Shown: piece after piece, positions 20,985 through 32,605 of the stretch
How positions within the stretch are numbered: position 1 is the stretch's first letter
How the letters are laid out: every line of letters starts with the position of its first letter
Origin: Blastobasis lacticolella
Taxonomy: Eukaryota; Arthropoda; Insecta; Lepidoptera; Blastobasidae
Length of the DNA stretch: 64,000 nucleotides
Direction: 5' to 3'
NCBI GenBank assembly: GCA_905147135.1
Contig: LR990041.1
Location: 15,003,907 to 15,067,906, forward strand
The notes under the pieces: model-generated
What the model saw: the letters and a program-made list of their open reading frames with translations, nothing else
Database searches by the model: none
Told to the model about the DNA's origin: nothing
Translations under genes and position numbers: made by a program

Positions 20985-21095
20985 CTATATATATTATTGA
21001 AAACTGCATGAAAATCCGTTCGGTAGTTTTCGAGTTTATCGTGGACAGAGAAACAGACAGAGAGCGTGGAACTTTGTTTTATAATATGTAGTGAA
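20985..21095 (+). repeat. Dispersed lepidopteran-type repeat, 3' end
   Basis: The text GAAAATCCGTTCGGTAGTTT, then TCGAGTTTATCGTGGACAG and TTTGTTTTATAATATGTAGT has the form of the 3' end of a very common moth and butterfly interspersed repeat. A 5' end resembling the same kind of repeat (TAGCTTTTGCCCGCGACTTC) is at 50813. No coding content. Confidence 0.55.
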
Positions 21096-21197
21096 ATAGT
21101 AGGAAGTAAATAAATGCGACAAACAACCTACGCCATTGATATGTGACGTTGATCGAGGCCTTAACAAAATTTTAAGGCTATGGGTTTTTCTTCGCAG

Positions 21198-21341
21198 AAA
21201 GAATCGAAATCACAGCATAACCCTCACGCAGCACCAAGTGGCTAGCCTGCTCGCCAACGCGTTCCTGTGCACCTTCCCCTTCCGGAATAGCAATGATCCG
21301 TCGTCTGTGTACGCGAACTACCACAAGATCAATTTTTCTAG
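21198..21341 (+). CDS. Parg: PARG exon
   Basis: Acceptor TTCTTCGCAG, donor GTAAGTTG. It encodes KNRNHSITLTQHQVASLLAN, then AFLCTFPFRNSNDPSSVYAN and YHKINFS. The LT-Q-x-Q-V-A-x-L-L-A-N-A-F block and the C-T-F-P segment are hallmarks of PARG. Both ends keep the reading phase with the neighbouring exons. On the minus strand the same bases give a 93-codon open frame that is a shadow. Confidence 0.95.
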
Positions 21342-21826
21342 GTAAGTTGTAACAGTAGGTATCTAGGTAGGTAATGTACCTACTTTCATACAGCATTAAG
21401 GATGACCAATGACAATGACTATTGTTATACCTAAAACATTTTATTAATAGAATAGTCATTGGGTGGGTGGTACATATTTAAGCGAAACATTTTAAGTTTA
21501 GGTTGTGTTGTAGTTAGTATGCGCAAGTATGCTATTATACTACATGATGCTATAGTATCGTAGTATATTCTCAATGTCAATTTCACGATGTTTTTCAACA
21601 TATTTGTGAGGAAATATTTTAAATATCAACATACTTACATTTGGCAAAGCCGAAACTTTATGTCGTAGGCGCGCGCTAACAACTTCTTACACTTCGTGAA
21701 CCGCGTTTTGAAATTATCTCGCTTTTGGTAGTTTTTTTCTATTTCAGGAAATAATTCGAATGTAGTTTCCTCTCCTCGCGTACCGCTAAATATTATACTA
21801 ATATAATTTTATTGTTGCTCCGGCAG

Positions 21827-21904
21827 GCTGTATGAAGCGGTGGCTACACGCGGTACGCTAGAGAAACTGTGCTGCATCATCAACTACTTCGATCAAGTGG
21901 TCAG
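21827..21904 (+). CDS. Parg: PARG exon
   Basis: Acceptor TTGCTCCGGCAG, donor GTATAAC. A short 78-base exon encoding RLYEAVATRGTLEKLCCIIN followed by YFDQVV. The K-L-x-C-I-I-N-Y-F block matches the PARG segment before the macrodomain-like core. Joins in phase on both sides. Confidence 0.92.
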
Positions 21905-21990
21905 GTATAACTGCTTTCATTGTAATCAATTGCCTCATTATTAATATTTCTGTTCTATAACTTTAGAAGCGACACTTGTCTAGTAGCAGC

Positions 21991-22174
21991 GTGCTTGCGA
22001 GACCGATTACCAAGGTTAAGCAATGCTCGCAATGTCTGGGAACTGGATGGATGACCGTTTCGTACTTTGAGTCTTGTCGAACTTCTGCACCGTAACGGGC
22101 TCGCCACTCGTTAGTTGTGCCTCCTTATACCGTTGGCGAAGCGAGGTTGACCCAGGTCATCCGCTGGGACCCAG
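21991..22174 (+). repeat. 5S rRNA-derived SINE (SINE3-like)
   Basis: Bases 21991-22059 follow the 3' half of insect 5S rRNA: a segment like GAGACCGATTACCAAGG, then TTAAGCAATGCTCGCAATG and AACTGGATGGATGACCG, which includes the internal promoter elements of the 5S gene. The rest to 22174 is body sequence of unknown origin. It is not a functional 5S gene because the first half is missing and the conserved core has changes. It lies 86 bases after a PARG exon. Confidence 0.6.
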
Positions 22175-22295
22175 TGTAGTGTGTGCACGCCCCTCTCCCC
22201 TGTTTTAGTATATATAAAGTGCAACCATAATGTAATATTAGTCAATATACGTCTGAACGCAATTAGTGTTTTTCATTCATTTCGCCACCCATGCA
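22175..22295 (+). repeat. 5' LTR of the non-autonomous element
   Basis: 121 bp, beginning TGTAGTGTGTGCACGCC and ending CCACCCATGCA. It contains AGTATATATAAAG (about 22207), a TATA-box-like promoter sequence. The downstream partner is shorter by about 31 bases that are absent after ACCATAATG. Confidence 0.65.
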
Positions 22296-24628
22296 TGGCG
22301 ACCCTGAAATTAAAGAAATAATTTGAAAAAAAGCAGACATAAAAAATATATATATAAATAACGAAATGGAGCACACGTTTTGAAAAAATTAAGAGAAGGA
22401 ACAAATAATTTATAATTATGAAAACAAAAGTAAATAATTTGGGTTTAAAATGTGTGAAGCTGCCGGGAGATAAGTATAGAAGTCTGAGGGATGTAGGAGA
22501 CCGCAGCCTGACAAATGGTCATTGGAGAGCAAATTGTAGTTGTTGGAGCTGGAGGAAGTGTGATTATACCGGTAAAGTGGCGGAAAGTGTTTAGTGCATT
22601 AAAAAAAAGTTGATTGTTTTTAGATAGTTATTAGGTTTATGGGTAAATGGTAGATAGTGAATAATAAGTTTCCTAATTGGTCGCTTGTTGACAATACTTC
22701 AAGGTTCTTATCTAAAAGTTCAGCTCTAAATAATCAGGTAAGTGACACACACTTGTAAAAAGAAATGTTTCTCGGAGATTTCAATTAGGTTAAACAGCGC
22801 TGATACAACACTAATTATTCTGATAAATCATAATTATTCAAGACAAATTCAAAGAAATATTTAAATATATCTCATACTAAATTGTGTTTTAGTAACATAA
22901 TATCATACAACATTTTACTATTTGTTCATAAAAAATTACAATCAATAAGTTTAATTATGTAGGTCTTCATAACGCTCATAACTCATAGCATGTTGCGTAA
23001 CATCAAAGTGCCTGTTGAGTGCATTCCATGCAGCGATGCGGCGACACCACCAAGATGCTGACTATGCACAACGTGCGCGGTTGCGCATAGCAACAGTGAT
23101 GTATAGTAATAAATTTACGTGACCAATCACCTCATTCAAAAGTTTGTTTTGCGATAAAATCATAAAAATTTAAAAGAATGTGTAACATTTGCTATAATTG
23201 AATAAATTAAAGCATATGTTGAGTTTTACGTTAGCTAAGTCATAGCCTCAGAAAGCACTATATAGACATACAGATTGTACCTAGAAGTAGCCGCGTAAAA
23301 TTAAATATTGTGTAGGAGTAAGGCATAACCTGTATATGTATGTGATCGTTTGTCCAGTTTTACTTAATGTCGAAGAGTGATTATGATAAAGTATTTATTT
23401 AAAAATTAATGTAATGTTTAGGGGATTACCGAAAGTTAACGTGTTTATGGAAATGTATTATTCACAGCGTTGTATGAAGCATCTTTTTGTGTATACAGAC
23501 TAGCTTCACTGCGTCTGTAGGTACATAGGTTGTGCAATGATAAGGTACTCGTATTTGTTTTGTTTGTTGGTAAGATTGTCTGCACATTTTGTGACAATTG
23601 ACTGTAAGCACCATTGTCACCTGCTAATTATGATTAGCTGTTGGTTTTGATTGTCGATTGATAGGCATGATGAAATTGTATTAAGTGGAAATTTGGTAGT
23701 TGTTATGGTAGATAGAATTCAAGCGTTTTGATAAAAGTCTTATGGAAATAGAAATAAAAAATGAAAATTTGATATTGGTTTCGTTAGTTAAGTAGCTTAG
23801 ATAAAGCGATGAGAGATTGGGGAATCTTAGGGTTAATAGAAATTAAACGAATGGATTGATCACCCACGAGTTGCAATGACTTCTGTTAAATAAAAATTCT
23901 AATCAGCTGGTGATTGATAAAAGGAAAGGAAATATGCATAATTTACCATAACAGTCAACGAAGGTACACAAGTACCTATAAAAGTACAATCCTACAGTAA
24001 GGGAACAATCCTTATTTCCATCATGGGCGAAACGAGCTTTCCCCGTGAGGATAGTCGGAGATGTTATTGTCTTAAAATATGTCCTTTACTTTAATAAATA
24101 GCGAAATGCTATGTTTAGATAGGTAGACCGGTTCTCTATACGAATAAAGGCGCGCGAGTACGCAGCATTGGAAGGTTCTGGCTATTTACTTTTATGAGAG
24201 TGCACTTGAGTAATATAATGAAAAAAGTATGATACTTTTATATGAAGTATAAAAATGTATGAAATATATATGACTGGCGCCCATTAAATAATGTGTCTCG
24301 TGTACCTTACCTAAGTATAAAAAGTAAACGATACTATGCGATTACTTTGGATGTGAATGTTACTTAGTTATTTTTTAATAAGAAAATATGAACATAATTA
24401 CAGTGAATTTGTGAAATGAACATGGAAGACGAGCAAGACTATTTGTAAAAAGAAAAGTCGTACTATGAGTAAACTAGGAAATATTAGAAATATATTTAAA
24501 GTAACGGGTTTAAAGATAGTAAATAATTAAATATGATCATTTAGGAGTGCGTGTGTCACTTCACTTCATTTCACTTAACTAAAAACAAAAATCAAGTACT
24601 TATTGAAATTTTAAAATAAGTATATTGT

Positions 24629-24798
24629 GAACATAGCGAATTTGTTGGTATGTAATTACTTACCTAATTAGATACCTTAATATGTAATTATAAATTTAAG
24701 TGCTTGTATTGTTTTCATGGTGTACCTCCTAATTTATAATTACATATTAAGGTATCTAATTAGGTAAGTAATTACATACCAACAAATTCGCTATGTTC
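24629..24798. repeat. Perfect 68-bp inverted repeat with 34-base loop
   Basis: Arms 24629-24696 and 24731-24798 are exact reverse complements over 68 bases, by base-by-base comparison. The arms are AT-rich. It lies inside the non-autonomous LTR element. The transcript of either strand could form a long hairpin. Confidence 0.97.
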
Positions 24799-25091
24799 GC
24801 TAAAACTAGCATAAGTATATCTAACACAATTATAATCAATAGAACAGAACAAAACTATAAGACGTATTTTTACATATCTAATTCTCTAATAAACTCTGAC
24901 AAAACAGTTTGTAATAATTATGAGGGTACAAAAGGTAATTAATATAAGTAACTTAAACAGAATTTTTATTTCAATAATAAATTTAAAATTAAAAATTTTA
25001 TTCATGTGTAAAAAATTTTATCAATTTAATAGAACCTGTATTGTCTAAAAAATTTCTAAATAAGTACGTTTTTATTTCAATAACGGGGAGG

Positions 25092-25179
25092 TGTAATATG
25101 TGCATGCCCCTCTCCCTCTTTTAGCATATAGGTGCAACCATAATGTCAGTGTTTTTCATTTATTTCGCCACCCATTGCA
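25092..25179 (+). repeat. 3' LTR of the non-autonomous element
   Basis: 88 bp, beginning TGTAATATGTGCATGCCC and ending CCACCCATTGCA. Alignable to 22175-22295 with substitutions and one internal deletion of about 31 bases. Confidence 0.65.
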
Positions 25180-25438
25180 CCGGAGACTGGATGAACAGTT
25201 TAGGATTCCGTGACTGTATTTTTTTTATATTATGTTTGACACTGTGTTCACCATTTCCATCATTCCGTTGACCAGACACTGCGTATCAACGTTCTCTGTT
25301 CTGAATTACCACACTGCGATCTCCAGCCCACCTGTCAGACATTATATGCTCAAAACCTCCAATTCCAACTGATATAAAGGAGGTTTGTTCAAGTGGTTGT
25401 TATGGACCGTTGAATAGTCAATTGATTTCATCACGCAG

Positions 25439-25606
25439 GAAAATGCCGGATGGCGTGGTGACGTACTCGCGTCGATACGTCGACAGTCATCAGTGCCCGC
25501 GCTGGGACAAGGCCACTGCATGTTTCGACGAGTTGGTCTTGCATGTCACACGGGACTTGAAGATCGAAGACGCCGACGGCCTCATACAGATGGATTTCGC
25601 CAACAA
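25439..25606 (+). CDS. Parg: PARG exon
   Basis: Acceptor TTTCATCACGCAG, donor GTAAGTTT. It encodes RKMPDGVVTYSRRYVDSHQC, then PRWDKATACFDELVLHVTRD and GLIQMDFANK. G-V-V-T-[YF]-S-R and the D-F-A-N turn that leads into the glycine-rich catalytic loop are family signatures. It ends two bases into a Lys codon completed at 30226. Confidence 0.95.
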
Positions 25607-28254
25607 GTAAGTTTGAACACATATAAATGTATTTACGGCAAAATGTGATTTCTGCCTATCTTTACGAGAAAGGATGGTCACTTAGTTTTGTTGGCCTAGA
25701 ACTGATTTAAATATTAATAAAGGCATAAAATTGAAGTCAAGTAATTAATAATTCAGGGACAATTTGTCAATTGAATTATTTATCGAAAATTACTTAAGTT
25801 TCACGGAACGATTACGATTAAAATATCTACCTGTGAAGTCTCGTCGGTGGGTCCTAGTGAAATGGGGATAAACCATAGAACAGAAGTAGACACAAGGAAG
25901 CGCCCGAGAAAATGTTTACCAATTACGAACGGGGCACTGAAATCGCTACCGCCATGTTGATCTGCCACGATCGGCCGTTGTTGAGCGTAGGTATAATATA
26001 ACTTTGTCGCGGCGTACAGATTCAAATTAGTATTTGTTACCTATTCCAATTTTTATTTCCGTTTTTACTAGCCTTTATTTAACTTGCGCTGTTCGTATGT
26101 AATTTGCAAACCAATTTTCGACCATTTATTGATAGATATGAAAGTTAAATTTTATACCTATGTAACTTGGATGACAATGAATTAATATAGTACCATGGAG
26201 CTGGTCTAATAATGGAGTTGTAAGGTGGTCATAGGAACTAATTAACGCAATAAGATAACCCCATCGTGTTTGGGCTATTTGGAATTGTCGAGACCATTAG
26301 AAGGTACGATACTGCACAATAAAAGTTCGTTAAGAAAACATTATTTTCATTTCTGAACTTATTAAATGTTGCTATATATAATGACATCAGATGTAAAGCA
26401 AACAAACAAATTATATGTGCTGAAACTAAATTTGTATAAGTTGATGGCATTATTTTACCCTCGCTAAGCTCCAGATTCTACTGGTTCGCTGCGCTTGTGA
26501 TTCAAAGTACGACCCCCCGAGGAAACAATTAGTTTTGAGACTGATTTGATACACTCTATATTTGCCACACTTTACACTCCCCCTCTATGAGTCGACGATG
26601 GTCATAGAAAATAGTCGAGAATGTGTAAACCTTGTCGGTTTCTTTTTCATATTTATCGATTATGATCGATTAAGTTTGATAACCAGTTATATCGGGAGAA
26701 CATTCCTTTTGCGGAGAAAAATGCAAAAAGTTGGATGAAGGAAAATTATATATTACCAATCGCGTACCATCAGGCAAGTTTGCCTTCCTCTAAAATAAAA
26801 AAATTGAAATGGACTATGGCTCGATCGGCGACCCACCGGAGCTAACACGATCACAAAATAGAGAACTAGCAGAAGGTCCACTCCCGTCGTCTTTGTAAAT
26901 TATGACTAAACCTTGCCGACTCACTAGGGTTGTTACTGTATATATTCTGAATTTTGAAAAGAGTATTTAATAGATCAAATAGAATTTTAAAGATCGTTCA
27001 CAATAACATGTCCCTTGCAAAGTACCAATCTAATCCTTGCCATAATGTGATCATAATTGCTTTTCAAACTGTTCAGATTGTGTTCAAGTGTATCAGATTT
27101 TCCAAGCCAGCTTCAAACATTATGCCTTTAGTAAACGTAATTATAAATGACTGTTAATTCACTTTTTTTAAATTTTTCGCCACTTAATTACGTCATCAGA
27201 CTCTTATAACCTTTCCCTGCAATTCAATTCATTTATAAATGAAAATTTACACGTCAAATGTTATCCCCCAGGCTAACAGTTGTTGTTGTTATTGTTGTTG
27301 TCTGCCCAGGGATTTGACCCACTACGAGGTAATCAATTGAATTGAAAATTTCATACACATATAAATTGATGAAAATGCAATATTATGGTATTAGTCAGTT
27401 AATCTGATGATGGAGAAGGAAGGTGATCAGCGATTTTTTTATATTAAACTAGACAGTCATTTCCGACTAGAAACCTTTAAGGGGGCCATTACGGTTTCTT
27501 ATTCTATTAAAAACTGACACGTGGTGCCTGAAACTGTTCAACTAGTCCTAGGGTCTCCAGCGGAAGACTATGGTCAACCTCGCTTCATCATTGGCATTAG
27601 AACTCTTAGCGGTGCTGAAGTTTGACTAGCCTCAAAGTCTGAAATGGTCACCCATCAGCTCTTGGACTTATTAAGTAATCTTAGTTACGTACAAGTGCTT
27701 TTATTTTATCAATAACTACCGGTCCGCCCCGGCTTCGCAAGGGTACCACTACGGGCACACGGGTTACACACGACCGCTGCGTAGGGAGCCGACCACAGAA
27801 CGCGATAGAAGTGGCATCTTCGCCATTAGTACCGAAACCGATGCCGCCGTTCCCGACCCCACTATTTTTACCACTACTCATGCAAATTAATATGCACAGG
27901 CTTACGCACGCACACGCAAAGTCAAACGGACCGCTATGATTAGTCAATCGGTCACTACCACATACACACATTGCGTTGCGTGTGTGCTGTAAATCCTCTC
28001 TGAATTTACATTTACGCTAGGGCTTGACAAAATCGAATTCTTGTCGATATTAATATATTTAAAAAAATTCAAACTATTATTATGGTATTCATTATTTAAT
28101 AATAATTAATTTAAAATGTTATTATATTAAGGGGGGTGAGACGGGGTTCAAGGACGCGTAGAGAGGAGAGAGAGAGAGTAGGGGTACGGTAGATTTACCA
28201 TAGGGGTATGGCAGGAATATGTCAGGAGTACGATAGTGTGTGACGTCCTGAGTT

Positions 28255-28330
28255 GTTCATTGGTTAACATGCTAGTTTGCAATGCAAGAGGTTGTGGGTT
28301 CGTTTCCCGGCCGGGCAGAAATTTAAATGA
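28255..28330 (+). repeat. tRNA-derived SINE head
   Basis: The segment includes a B-box-like GTGGGTTCGTTTCCC after TGCAATGCAAGAGGTT, with a plausible A-box region upstream. It is followed by unrelated AT-rich DNA. The clover-leaf arms do not pair well, so it is a SINE promoter region and not a tRNA gene. Confidence 0.5.
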
Positions 28331-28974
28331 TGAATTTTAATTTCGAGAGCCGACCGCGCGCGTGCTGCCTAGATATCCGAGCGGCCTGAGCGGCGAACAC
28401 GCGACTTTTTTCTAATATTCACATTTTTAAACTCGTGATATCTTTCGAATGGAATGTCTGAATTGAATAATTTAAAAAGTTATATAAAGGTATTGAAGCA
28501 GTCGTGAATATTAAGTAATTGATTTTGATTAGGATTATTACCAAGGTACAAATAAAGACCGTTTTTTAGCGGCGGCATTTCAATTACATTTTGAAAATAA
28601 AAGAACACTTATTGTGACATAACTATAATAGTTAGACATATACTGCTGCGACATTTTTTGTAGATAATGCTGTGTTCTGCAAAGTCGTAGTACATAATTT
28701 TGTTCTATCATCAATAGTTTTCGCAGCACACGCGATGTAAGGAACTTTTTGGGTATTTCTTTTACACCTTGGGTTACATTATTGGAGTTTTATTAATGAT
28801 ACGTAATTTTTTAGAAAATATAATATAACTTATGTCACCCGGGGATAGTGTTGCTTCCCAACGGTGAAAGAATTTTTGAAATCGGTCCAGTAGCTTCGAA
28901 GCCTATTCAATACAAACAAACAAAAAATCAAAAATTACCTCTTTATAATATTAGTATAGATAATATTTATTTAT

Positions 28975-29180
28975 TTATTTAAAAAATTTATTGCACAAAT
29001 TACAGCAAGGACTTAAAGCCATTGAGGCTTTGTCTAACAGTAAACCAGCAGACCATGCAGAGAGTGATTAAGTAGGTGCTAACAGGACAACATTGACATA
29101 AGTGATAAAAAAAAGATTAAATTAAATTGAATTGAATTGAATACTAAAATACAATTACTATTTAAAAAAAAATACAATAA
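28975..29180 (-). repeat. LINE 3' tail, minus strand
   Basis: The plus-strand text TTATTTATTTATTTAAAAAA, TTTATTGCACAAATTACAGC and GCCATTGAGGCTTTGTCTAA has the form of the reverse complement of a CR1-like LINE 3' untranslated end often seen in moths. No coding sequence is attached. Just upstream (28840-28960) lies another short dispersed repeat ending AATATTAGTATAGAT. Confidence 0.45.
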
Positions 29181-30225
29181 ACATATACCTATTATATATA
29201 CATTCACTAGATACAAAATGTAATAATGACTACGCCAAGCTCATCACTCATTGCCTACGACCTGCCTGTATTGTGAATGAGTGGCTGAAGAAATTGGTCC
29301 GATGAGGGAGAATATCGTTTAATTAAATAATAACGGTGTTCTACCTGAAAATAAAACACATATTAAATACTTACCTTAGTTGAAGCTTACTAGTTTGAGA
29401 TAGGCCTCTATCTGTTTTCCGTTTCCGCTTTGCCTTTCTCTTTCCATTTATATCTCTGTCCCGCTCATCAACCTCGCTTGGCGATCCCCACCAGGCAGCC
29501 GCGACCGGTCTGATTCCACGAAGGAGGGCGCTAGGGCTTTTTCCTAAACGGGACATGTTAGTTTCTCTTTCCGTCACGTTCCTTCTTATCCATGTTCCAT
29601 TGTTGGCGACATTCGAGTTCTGCACATAATACTAAATCCTGCCGGTGTTGCTACATAAAACGCAAAACTAGTGCCACCATTGACAGGTGACCTCTGTCTC
29701 CGGTCAAGCTTTTTTAAAGTTATTGCACCATAAAATATTTGTATTTTCATCTCTCATCTTGAAATATGAATGATTGGTACCAACAACAATTTTTATTTGG
29801 GCCCTCACCAACTAAATTGAGTTTTAAATGGCAAAGTGGTAACATTTCAATGTAACAAAAATCTGTTGTCAAATAAAATATATAAATAAATAAACTTTAA
29901 TAAACCGTCCAACCAGTATAGTTGGGAAAGAGACAAGCTTATGTGACACGCATAGCGCTGTCTCTTTCTAAGTAGGGCAGTTATGATTAGGCATGGCCTG
30001 ACAGTTTGAGCGAATGCCATTCTGTCTGTTAATAAACAGATTATCCCTCAGTGGTCACGAGGACGGGATATTTAGAGTCCTGAATTGCAGGATTTCGGGA
30101 GCACCAGGAAAACACGTCCATTATGGTTAACACCGTTTAATGAACAGCAGCCTACATGAAATAGTGCATTATATAAATTATGAAAAGTCTTACAACTACC
30201 TTCGTACGTTACAAAATCTCTTTAG

Positions 30226-30356
30226 GATGATCGGCGGCGACGTGCTGGGCGGCGGCTGCGTGCAGGAGGAGATCCGCTTCGTGGTGAGCCCCGAGCTGAT
30301 GCTGGCCATGCTGTTTACCGAGGAGCTGCACGACCAGGATGCGCTCTGCGTTATCG
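30226..30356 (+). CDS. Parg: PARG exon with catalytic loop
   Basis: Acceptor CTCTTTAG, donor GTACGTTG. It encodes KMIGGDVLGGGCVQEEIRFV, then VSPELMLAMLFTEELHDQD and ALCVIG. This is the PARG signature G-G-G-x-L-G-x-G-C-V-Q-E-E-I-R-F, and the adjacent glutamates are the catalytic residues. The third position of the first glycine run is Asp here (GGD), a small departure from the usual form. GC-rich third positions contrast with the AT-rich introns. An overlapping minus-strand open frame (30196-30384) is a shadow. Confidence 0.97.
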
Positions 30357-30769
30357 GTACGTTGCACAGCATGCGAGTGACCATTGATAATTACCTCCCT
30401 AATGTAAGGACGCTAGTACTGCGGAGAGGTCCAGCTGTATCTATGGTTCTACTCGACCGAATTAGATGAAGCATGGCCTTGATTTTAAGTTCGACCCGAA
30501 ACTACCAAAGTACAACCTTATTAAAATTAATTAATTGCCATTTCCATTTTCTTAAAGTTTAGCTGGTCTATTATGGTTCTTCATCAGGTTTTCCAGTTTC
30601 TATAATCTATATGTTGCCCAGGCTTAATAGCAACACAAAAACAAAGTTTGATTCAAATCCAGCCAGTAGTTCCGCAGATTAGAGTGTACAAAGAGACGGG
30701 CAAAAATTGTATATTACTGTTTCTGTTTCTTCATCGCCCTAAATATATTCAATGTACAGACACACAGTT

Positions 30770-31580
30770 TTTACTGAGGGGGGGGGGGGGGGGTGCAATT
30801 ATCGCCATCCCTTGAACTCTGACTCACAACTGCCCACGGTTTTATGAGCTAATAGGCCAAAAATTCCGAGATAGCTGCGCTCGCTCTATTATTTTGTATA
30901 TTTTATCAATCACTCCAGCTTTTTAGAACAAACAATGTCAAAAATATTCGTTTATCACCCAGGTTTTAAAAACTATGTTAAAAGTTTCGTGCGCGCTCCT
31001 ATTCAGTAATATATATTACTTTTAAAAATTTCGAGCTCGCTCCGCTCGCTCATTCATTACTTAATTGGTCACACCAGCTTTTAAGACCCAAAATGTCAAG
31101 AATTTGGAGCTCGTTCCGCTCGCTCATTCATTCTATGTCACCCCAGACTTTTATAATCCAAAATGTCTAGAATTTCTAGCTCGCTGCGCTCGGTCATTCA
31201 TTCGTGACCCCAATTTTAAAGATTCAAAGTGTAAAAAATTTCGTGCTCGTTTCGCTTGCTCATTCATAGGTTTCAGATACGTTTCTTATCATTCACCTAA
31301 CTAGGTTAGGTTATTCACCTAACAAGGTTAGGTTATTCACCTAACTAGATCGTTGCGGTGACTCATTCATTGATTTCCTTCAATTACTATTGTGAAGACT
31401 ATTGTTCTCCCCCAGATTGTAAAACCCAAAATTTCTGAGCTCGTTCCGCTCGCTCATTGATTTATTGATCACCCTATTAAAAAGACCAAATTTTGCTCAA
31501 TCATGATTGATACTGTAAATTTTGACTTTTGCCCCCCCACTCCTCAACGAAATCCTGGCTCCGCGCCTGGTCGGTATTGA
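30770..31580. repeat. Repeat block with recurring GCTCGCTCCGCTCGCTCATT motif
   Basis: After a run of about 18 G (30779-30794 region) the motif AGCTCGCTCCGCTCGCTCAT and variants recur about seven times at spacings near 60-70 bases up to about 31460, each preceded by an AAATGTCAAGAATTT-like segment. Near 31290-31350 a unit like TTATTCACCTAACTAGGTTA occurs about three times. The block ends TCCTGGCTCCGCGCCTG (about 31551-31569), which could be a hAT-type terminus. The same GAGCGAGCGCAGCGAGCTCG motif occurs inside the hAT-like element at 55573-56583. Confidence 0.6.
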
Positions 31581-32164
31581 TGTAAATTAAAACTACGCGT
31601 AATTGTTACGTACACTGCACGTTTACTCCACCTGTGCATGTAAGAAGTGTGTGTTGCCGTACCCAAGTTATGACAATCTTCTTATCGTATATTATTCATT
31701 ATGAAATCGTTTGGGTTCACCAATAAAATTGGTATTAAAGGGGTTCTATCATACATAATAACCTAGTACCTAGTTTGACTAGTTTTATTTGACATTTTGT
31801 CGATACATGAGGCGCGTAATCCAGGTTTCAAACGAGGGCAGAATAGTGGGCAATATAGTACTGCTACTGTTTGAATACACACGCCGTGACAGAACAGTAT
31901 TGTCTTGGCAGTAACCAAGGCAGAATAGTTAATAGCTCGCGGGTTTATTTTTCGGGGCAGTTAGCTCCCCCACTACCTTTCCCGCTCGTATGTCTTGTGG
32001 CTGGACTCGCATGAGCGCGAAGGCGGTGCAGTCAGGAAGAGGTAGGGCACAGCGGGGTATCCCGTTCGAATTGGGAGCCCCCGGCTAGGGAAGTACCTCC
32101 ACCTTACATAATACCGCAGCTAATCAATACTCTTTTAAATAGTACTGTGTTTCTGCCGGTAAGT

Positions 32165-32240
32165 AAGATCTATATGCAGTGGGGACCACTCTCCATCAGG
32201 TGGCCCGTTTGCCTGTTTGCCTACCGTATGACATAAAAGA
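32165..32240 (+). repeat. Jockey LINE 3' terminal remnant
   Basis: The text GGTGGCCCGTTTGCCTGTTT followed by GCCTACCGTATGACATAAAA matches the last 75 bases of the Jockey copies at 15205 and 52275. No coding part is left. A similar but weaker remnant occurs at about 36205-36262. Confidence 0.7.
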
Positions 32241-32605
32241 AAATTCTTCTGTTTATTTTACTCTTTACAATTTATTGAAGAATATTGCCGTTGTCGTCGT
32301 CGAAGCTCTATCGCTATCACTCGCGGACTGTACCATTCGGCCCTATACTTAAACGCCACTGTCCTTCTAAAATTTTCTGTCATACTGTTCTGCCTCTCTG
32401 TTTTGACCTTGTGTGAATCCAGCATAACTCACGTTTTATTAAGGCAATACGGCGGCATGCGGCGTATAGGTTTGCGTGACGCGTGCTTCGTTAGGTAATT
32501 ACGGCACTACGAAGTCTAACCGTTATGACGCAAACGCAGTCAATACGCGCTGCATAAAATGACGACGATCAGACCGCCGACCAGCGACCGTACGCGCACC
32601 TCTAA

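Larger units (their letters stand above)
22175..25179 (+). mobile_element. Non-autonomous LTR retrotransposon (LARD/TRIM-like) in a PARG intron
   Basis: Two related repeats stand in direct order (22175-22295 and 25092-25179). The left one is followed by TGGCGACC at 22296, in the primer-binding position, and the right one is preceded by AACGGGGAGG (about 25082-25091), a polypurine tract. Between them is about 2.8 kb with no coding frame, containing an exact palindrome at 24629-24798. The flanks CCCAG and CCGGA do not match, so no target duplication is seen. Older than the 488-bp LTR pair upstream, judging by LTR divergence. Confidence 0.65.

Noticed and set aside
21991..22059. 5S rRNA gene
   Set aside because: Only the 3' half is present, with changes in the conserved core, and it runs on into non-5S body sequence.
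29371..29625. 84-codon minus-strand frame with a basic end (KRKAKRKRKTDR)
   Set aside because: It is low-complexity, has no recognisable family and lies inside a repeat-rich intron.
31290..31350. Telomere-like TTAGG repeats
   Set aside because: Only a few AGGTTAGGTT words within a 22-bp tandem unit; there is no continuous TTAGG array.
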